64,000 nucleotides of DNA from Arcicella sp040387735 (GTDB lineage Bacteria; Bacteroidota; Bacteroidia; Cytophagales; Spirosomataceae), in contig JAZKDE010000138.1 in NCBI GenBank assembly GCA_040387735.1, positions 1 through 64,000 on the forward strand, in the 5' to 3' direction. This document shows positions 60,201 through 64,000 of the stretch, piece after piece. Both the position numbers and the translations under genes were made by a program. The notes beneath the pieces are model-generated. The model was not told the origin of the DNA. It did no database searches and worked only from the letters and a program-made list of their open reading frames with translations. Every line of letters begins with the position of its first letter. Positions within the stretch are counted from its first letter, which is position 1.

Positions 60201-63200
60201 ACCTTTACTGTAAGTGGAGCAGGAGCTTATACTATTCATACATTAGTATTTGATGGTAATTCTGCAAATGGTAGCTACCTCGATTTATCAACTATTGTTT
60301 TAGGAACTACTAAAGCAACAGATTTGGTAAGTACAATTTCTACTAAAAACTTGTGTGCATCATTAGATGTAACAGGTGTTAAATTTAATGTAGGTACAAC
60401 TCCTGCGGGGCCGCAGATTGCAGGTGCAACTATATGTGCGGGTGGTTCGGCAATTTTAGGAACAGCTAATCTTAGTGACCCAGTATATCACTGGTTTACT
60501 TCATTAACTGCTACAACGCCTTTTGCTACTACGTCTTCAGTTACGGTAACCCCAACGATATTAACAACTTATTACGTAAGCACTATTGGAAATACGCCTA
60601 ATTCTTGCGAAAGCCTTAGAACACCAGTTATAGTAACAGTTAATCCAAAACCAGAAAATCCAATTGCTAAATCTTCAATCGTAAATGATTGTACGAAGAA
60701 TTTGCAAACAGCTAATTTAGCGGATGCTGTTACAATAATTCCAACAGGAACTACTCTTGAATGGCACGCATCAAATGATTTAACATCAGCAATTATCACT
60801 AATACTACAGCAGTAGGTGCGGGTACTTATTACGCTTTTGCAAAATCAACGGCTGGTTGTTATAGCGGAGCAGTTCCAGTTACAGTAGTAATTAATCCAT
60901 GTACTTGTATTGAACCAGCAATTGTGGCTATCACTCCATTAGCTGCTATCTGTGGAAGTACAACAACACCAGTTCAATTACAAGCAGTAATTGGCGGTAG
61001 TGCTTCAAGTGGAACTTGGACTTCAAATGGAACAGGTGCTTTTGATAATGCCACAAGTTTATTGGCAAAATATACCCCATCTACAGTTGATGTAACGAAG
61101 GGTTCAGTAGAACTTACATTTACAACGAATGACCCAGACGGAGCTGATCCTAAATGTATTGCAGCATCGGCTAAGACTATTTTAACTATCAAAGCCAAAC
61201 CAATTGCTCCAACCAGTTTGAGATGTGATGCTGTGGTTTGTTTAGGAGATAGTAATAAATTATTTGCTGTAAGTCAAGGAAACACGGTTAAATGGTACGC
61301 TACTTTAACAAGTACAACTTCACTTGGAACAGCAAATGAAAATGGTTTTGTGGTAACTCCTACTTCAGAAGGAACATTTACTTACTATGCGGAGGCAACT
61401 ACGCCAGAAGGGTGTGTTAGCGAGCGTTCATCAATTTCATTCATAGTTAAGAAGTGTTTGACAGATTTAGCCGTAATCAAAAAGGTTTATACACCTGATG
61501 TAATTACAACACCAAATTATTTATTAGGTCAAACAGCTACTTATTCAATTGAAGCACAGAATATTGGAACAGCCAATGCACTTGATGTTAAAGTTGATGA
61601 TATTCTTCCTGCGGGAGCTACTTATGTAAGTTCAACACCAACGGGAGAGTATAACAGCACAACGGGTGTATGGACTATCGGTAGTTTGACAAAAGGTTCG
61701 ACAAAAGCCCTTTTGATTCAAGTAACATTAAATAAAATTGGTTCGATAGTAAATACTGCCGAAATATCAGGTACTAACGAAGACCCAACTAAAAAAGATA
61801 ATAACAAATCAACGGTAACAATTAATGTTGTTGACATTGCAGATTTGAGTTTGACAAAAACAGTTAGCAAGTCAGTAGTTAATGTAGGTGATGAAGTTGA
61901 ATATACCATTACGGTATTGAATGCTGGTCCAAATACAGCAACAAACGTTGAAGTAAAAGATAAATTACCAGTAGGATTGACTTATGTAAGTTCATCTACT
62001 TTGACTGAAAGTGCGGGAGTATTGACGGGTTCAGTAGCAAGTATTGCTAAAGGAGCATCGGCAGTATTTACTTTCAAAGCGAAAGTTATTGCAGATGGTA
62101 AAATTACCAATTTAGCAGAAGTTAGTAAGTCAGACCAGAAAGACCCTGATTCAACACCGGGCAACGCCTCGACAAAACATGAAGATGATGATGACAGTGT
62201 CGATATTAATTCAACATTGGTTTGTAATCTTGAAAAACCAGTTATTGCTTGTGGATGTACTCAAAAAACTATTTGTTTAGGAGGAAGTATTACATTGACA
62301 GCAACAGGTTGTGTAGGTTCTGAATTTGTATGGAGTAACGGAGGAAGTACAAGTAGCATTACAGTAAGTCCAAAAACAAACCAAAATTATACGGTTTATT
62401 GTAAGAAAGATAACTGTAAAAGTGAGCAATCAAATTCAGTAGAAGTAAAAGTGATTGTGGTAGATGCTCCATTAGCATCTGCTTCACCAAGCAAAATTTG
62501 TGCAGGGGAGTCAACTACCTTAACAGCCACAGGTTGTGCAGGAGTAGTAGAATGGCAAACATCACCAGTACAAACTGGTCCATCAATCACAGTTAGTCCA
62601 ACAGTGTCACAAACATATAAAGTAGTTTGTAAAGAATACGATTGTGTAAGCCCAGCAGCAACAGTAGATGTAATTGTAACACCAAAACCAAAAGCACCAG
62701 AAATTCTTTGTGCAAAAGGTGAAATTTGCCCAGGTGAAACAATCACAATGACTGCGATTAATTGCAACGGGCAAGTGAAATGGAGTACAGGCCAAGAAAC
62801 GACGACTATCACGGTATTCCCAACAATTACGACAACTTATACAGCAACTTGTTCTGTAAACGGTTGTACAAGTGATGCTTCGGCAGGATTTGTATTAACG
62901 GTGACACCAATCGCAATACCAACAATCAAAACAACCGATTTAATCGTTTGTACGGGTGGAACAGCAACATTAACGGCCGAAGGTTGTACAGGAAAAGTAA
63001 CTTGGTATTACGGAGATAAAACGTTAACAGGTGCAACAATTATTGTTAAACCAACCACAACGACAACGTATTCGGCTACTTGTAGCTCAATCGTTTGTAG
63101 TTCTGATAAATCAGCACCAGTAACCGTACAAGTGGTAAATCCAGCTCCTCCAATTGTGAGTTCGGGAACATCAACAATTTGTGCAGGTTCAACAGTAGAA

Positions 63201-64000
63201 TTAACTGCAACTGGTTGTGAAAGTGGCGTGGTAACATGGTCGGATGGTCAAAAAGGCTCTGTGATTACGGTTAAACCATTGGTTTCAACTTCATATACCG
63301 CAACTTGTTCAATCGGAACTTGTGTTAGTGAGAACTCAATTAAGAGAAGCATCACCGTTACCGACTTTGCTAAACCAACCATTACAGCAGATAAATTAAT
63401 AATCTGTGCTGGTCAGTCAATAACCTTGACGGCTAATGGATGTAATGGAACTGTAAAATGGTCGGATGGAGTAACTGGTTCACCAAGAACAATTACGCCA
63501 ACGGTAGATATTAAATATACAGCAACTTGTGAATCAACGACTTGTAAATCTGATAATTCAAATGAGTTAGCTGTCAAAGTAAATACAGCCGGCCCAGCAC
63601 CAGTAATTTCATGTATTAAAACCGAAATTTGTGCAGGAGAAAGTGTAACCTTAACTGCAGCAGGTTGCGAAGGTGGAACGGTTAAATGGTCTGACAATAG
63701 CACAGGAATATCAATCACGGTTAAGCCAAGTTTAACAACTATTTATACTGCAACTTGTGTAACTAATACTTGTGAAAGTGTTAAATCAAACGAAAAGAAA
63801 ATTACGGTTAATCCAGCAACTGTCTTGAACTTGACAGCATCTGCAAGTAATGATAAAATATGTGCTGGTACAGAAGTGACCTTAACATTAGCAGGTTGTA
63901 CAGGTGGAACAGTAACATGGACAGGAGGTTTGACTGGTGCAAGCATCAAAGTAACTCCAAGTCTAACAACTACTTACACTGCAACTTGTACAGGTATTGC
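57294..64000 (+). CDS. giant adhesin with DUF11, SdrD_B and Cys-rich Ig-like repeats (incomplete at right edge)
   Basis: The frame is open from ATG 57294 to the edge (>2235 codons). Order: residues 1-183, unfamiliar cytosolic-looking region; ~184-200, signal-like MFLTLFTAFGALAQSQ; ~208-320, DUF11 (TDLAVKKTINTQ, VTYTIKVINESAV, LPAGVTL); ~427-905, four SdrD_B repeats of ~120 residues (GSIGDYVFNDVNKDGIQ and variants); Ig-like stretches; two more DUF11 copies (~1390-1640); and from ~62241 eight tandem ~75-residue repeats with four Cys each (ICAG, LTATGC, TYTATC, C), the last cut by the edge. Probably surface-exposed or secreted by T9SS, whose C-terminal signal would lie outside. Function: adhesion or matrix, inferred. 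Confidence 0.88.
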   Translation, partial: MEGTSTFTDGASNQTNLTISSEPVVKRAVFLFAKGLLKKVKKLFIQEENLEFIVDSAFIDSSVDIEHQLNTTVNTVVEAAIPVVVVKEKSQISHIHYQLNIQQMNLFTYLRRAITSSEESLSGQFLEQFKSFLSVIVGTAPDKNAPLGSVKRDFGILSYLGGLQLLSGNEFFNRRSLRSWASVMFLTLFTAFGALAQSQSAALSALTDLAVKKTINTQNPVLGQDVTYTIKVINESAVKATGVELTDVLPAGVTLKSVNVNGVGSSTNSTTAGVTTVIWNVGEVAASPTELTMTIVATVTSRGLWFNIAEITKENEQDKDSYPNNHDINEDDQDAVCLSVAEYFYKGDEFKIGLPTGYTNINWTVKIGTGAATAITATTPGVSLNSNKDTLTVSNITAYTEFAFTATNKNCPATGCCPAKFIYGPIGSIGDYVFNDVNKDGIQNTGDTPVSGVKVILYKADGVTKLDSTITDANGKYLFDSLFTDNYKVKFILPTGSTFTTSKVSTGTDVTDSDAGTDGFSAVIPIDVEGTGKAKDNLDVDAGLIGNLGSIGDFVWRDDNSNGIQDLGEPGIAGVVVNLYKGTTFQTSITTDANGKYTFGNLTSGAYQVEFVSPAQSKFTKANQGTDDTKDSDVGANGKSQIINIDVTKLATDTLRNNPQIDAGIIPLGSIGDYVFNDNNGNGIQDGGDTPLAGIKVTLTDKNGNVITTSTTDGSGKYEFIVVAGQYIVVFDKPTGSTFSPTGAGTASTDSDAGTDGKSGIITIDTTKPIGDPARNNPTVDAGLIPNKGTIGDFVWTDANGNNKQDVGETGVSGVTVELYDGTGTTKLQTTTTGANGQYLFSGLESGAYKVKFILPSGKTFVTPNTGTSTEDSDAGIGGFSGVINIDVTKPLGDVGRNNLTIDAGIKADCNINPGTLATTTPNFCLPTGGSVVLTATTATSPTVPTGYSVKYVLTQGVNLVIQQIANTPTFTVSGAGAYTIHTLVFDGNSANGSYLDLSTIVLGTTKATDLVSTISTKNLCASLDVTGVKFNVGTTPAGPQIAGATICAGGSAILGTANLSDPVYHWFTSLTATTPFATTSSVTVTPTILTTYYVSTIGNTPNSCESLRTPVIVTVNPKPENPIAKSSIVNDCTKNLQTANLADAVTIIPTGTTLEWHASNDLTSAIITNTTAVGAGTYYAFAKSTAGCYSGAVPVTVVINPCTCIEPAIVAITPLAAICGSTTTPVQLQAVIGGSASSGTWTSNGTGAFDNATSLLAKYTPSTVDVTKGSVELTFTTNDPDGADPKCIAASAKTILTIKAKPIAPTSLRCDAVVCLGDSNKLFAVSQGNTVKWYATLTSTTSLGTANENGFVVTPTSEGTFTYYAEATTPEGCVSERSSISFIVKKCLTDLAVIKKVYTPDVITTPNYLLGQTATYSIEAQNIGTANALDVKVDDILPAGATYVSSTPTGEYNSTTGVWTIGSLTKGSTKALLIQVTLNKIGSIVNTAEISGTNEDPTKKDNNKSTVTINVVDIADLSLTKTVSKSVVNVGDEVEYTITVLNAGPNTATNVEVKDKLPVGLTYVSSSTLTESAGVLTGSVASIAKGASAVFTFKAKVIADGKITNLAEVSKSDQKDPDSTPGNASTKHEDDDDSVDINSTLVCNLEKPVIACGCTQKTICLGGSITLTATGCVGSEFVWSNGGSTSSITVSPKTNQNYTVYCKKDNCKSEQSNSVEVKVIVVDAPLASASPSKICAGESTTLTATGCAGVVEWQTSPVQTGPSITVSPTVSQTYKVVCKEYDCVSPAATVDVIVTPKPKAPEILCAKGEICPGETITMTAINCNGQVKWSTGQETTTITVFPTITTTYTATCSVNGCTSDASAGFVLTVTPIAIPTIKTTDLIVCTGGTATLTAEGCTGKVTWYYGDKTLTGATIIVKPTTTTTYSATCSSIVCSSDKSAPVTVQVVNPAPPIVSSGTSTICAGSTVELTATGCESGVVTWSDGQKGSVITVKPLVSTSYTATCSIGTCVSENSIKRSITVTDFAKPTITADKLIICAGQSITLTANGCNGTVKWSDGVTGSPRTITPTVDIKYTATCESTTCKSDNSNELAVKVNTAGPAPVISCIKTEICAGESVTLTAAGCEGGTVKWSDNSTGISITVKPSLTTIYTATCVTNTCESVKSNEKKITVNPATVLNLTASASNDKICAGTEVTLTLAGCTGGTVTWTGGLTGASIKVTPSLTTTYTATCTGI
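58572..60012 (+). repeat. four tandem SdrD_B repeats (~360 bp each)
   Basis: Units begin at 58572, 58939, 59298 and 59658 with G-S/T-I-G-D-Y/F-V. Each contains N/D-x-N-G-x-Q and ends near TxDxDxG, calcium-binding-like. Within the adhesin. Confidence 0.85.
62241..64000 (+). repeat. eight tandem Cys-containing Ig-like repeats (~225 bp each)
   Basis: Units begin near 62241, 62463, 62683, 62906, 63138, 63360, 63582 and 63810. Each has ICxG, TLTAxGC, V-x-W and TYTATC followed by a fourth Cys. Repeats have diverged in sequence but keep all four Cys; the array continues past the edge. Confidence 0.85.

Noticed and set aside
58751..63949. Numerous minus-strand frames (e.g. 58751-58984, 59468-59767, 62396-62812) considered as genes
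   Set aside because: They are shadows of the Thr/Val/Gly-rich adhesin repeats on the plus strand and repeat with the same period.
1..64000. tRNA, rRNA, insertion sequences, phage or defence genes
   Set aside because: None seen: no transposase, integrase, nuclease-helicase or toxin-antitoxin frame, and no cloverleaf recognised by eye. A tRNAscan or Infernal run would be decisive.

Overview
The window is a draft-assembly piece of an AT-rich Bacteroidota chromosome, most likely order Cytophagales (Emticicia/Dyadobacter-like). The signs are signal peptides ending in FAQ/FSQAQ, promoters of the TAnnTTTG type, little Shine-Dalgarno signal, an ECF sigma factor next to outer-membrane barrels, GH78/GH106 glycosidases and a giant DUF11/SdrD_B adhesin. 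Three runs of N mark assembly gaps. The genus is inference; no rRNA is present.

Layout. 1-3.2 kb (minus strand): a cytosolic group-2a-like [NiFe] hydrogenase (small subunit, start of large subunit), two TetR regulators and a small unknown gene, with matching palindromic operators upstream of the hydrogenase and of the small gene. 3.2-4.1 kb: a LysR regulator. 4.2-7.5 kb (plus): four exported proteins (DUF3237, haem-binding, BNR propeller with a CDCC motif, YceI). 7.6-16.2 kb (plus): MFS transporter, crotonase, feruloyl/coumaroyl-CoA-synthase-like ligase, SDR dehydrogenase, MetE-like methyltransferase, secreted alpha/beta hydrolase and ACMSD-like amidohydrolase. A ~60 bp block with an LTTR box occurs both at lysR and before the MFS gene, tying the two blocks together.

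16.3-45.6 kb (all minus): FAH-family hydrolase, FAD monooxygenase, C-C alpha/beta hydrolase and extradiol dioxygenase (a meta-cleavage set); SDR plus SMP-30 lactonase; CE1-like esterase; PQQ dehydrogenase with cytochrome c; GH78; propeller-cytochrome c protein; GH106; Dabb protein; GH1; a TonB-receptor remnant; AraC; TIM-barrel protein; GH3; cyclase-family hydrolase; and a PobR-like AraC regulator. 45.8-53.6 kb (plus): pcaH-pcaG-pcaB-pcaL(D/C fusion)-pobA-pcaIJ(fusion)-pcaF, a complete route from 4-hydroxybenzoate to succinyl-CoA and acetyl-CoA.

53.7-56.3 kb (minus): ECF sigma factor, a protein joining an anti-sigma-like membrane anchor to a C-terminal beta-barrel, and a second barrel. 56.3-57.3 kb: a ~1 kb leader with a good promoter. 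57.3 kb to the right edge: a giant adhesin that is incomplete in the window.

Reading of the whole: a catabolic island for plant phenolic glycosides such as flavonoid rhamnoglucosides. Rhamnosidases and glucosidases would strip the sugars. The monooxygenase and extradiol dioxygenase would open the A ring, as in the naringenin (fde) pathway of Herbaspirillum. The hydroxycinnamate left over would be CoA-activated and shortened to 4-hydroxybenzoate/protocatechuate, then funnelled through pob/pca. The individual families are well supported; the joined pathway is inference.
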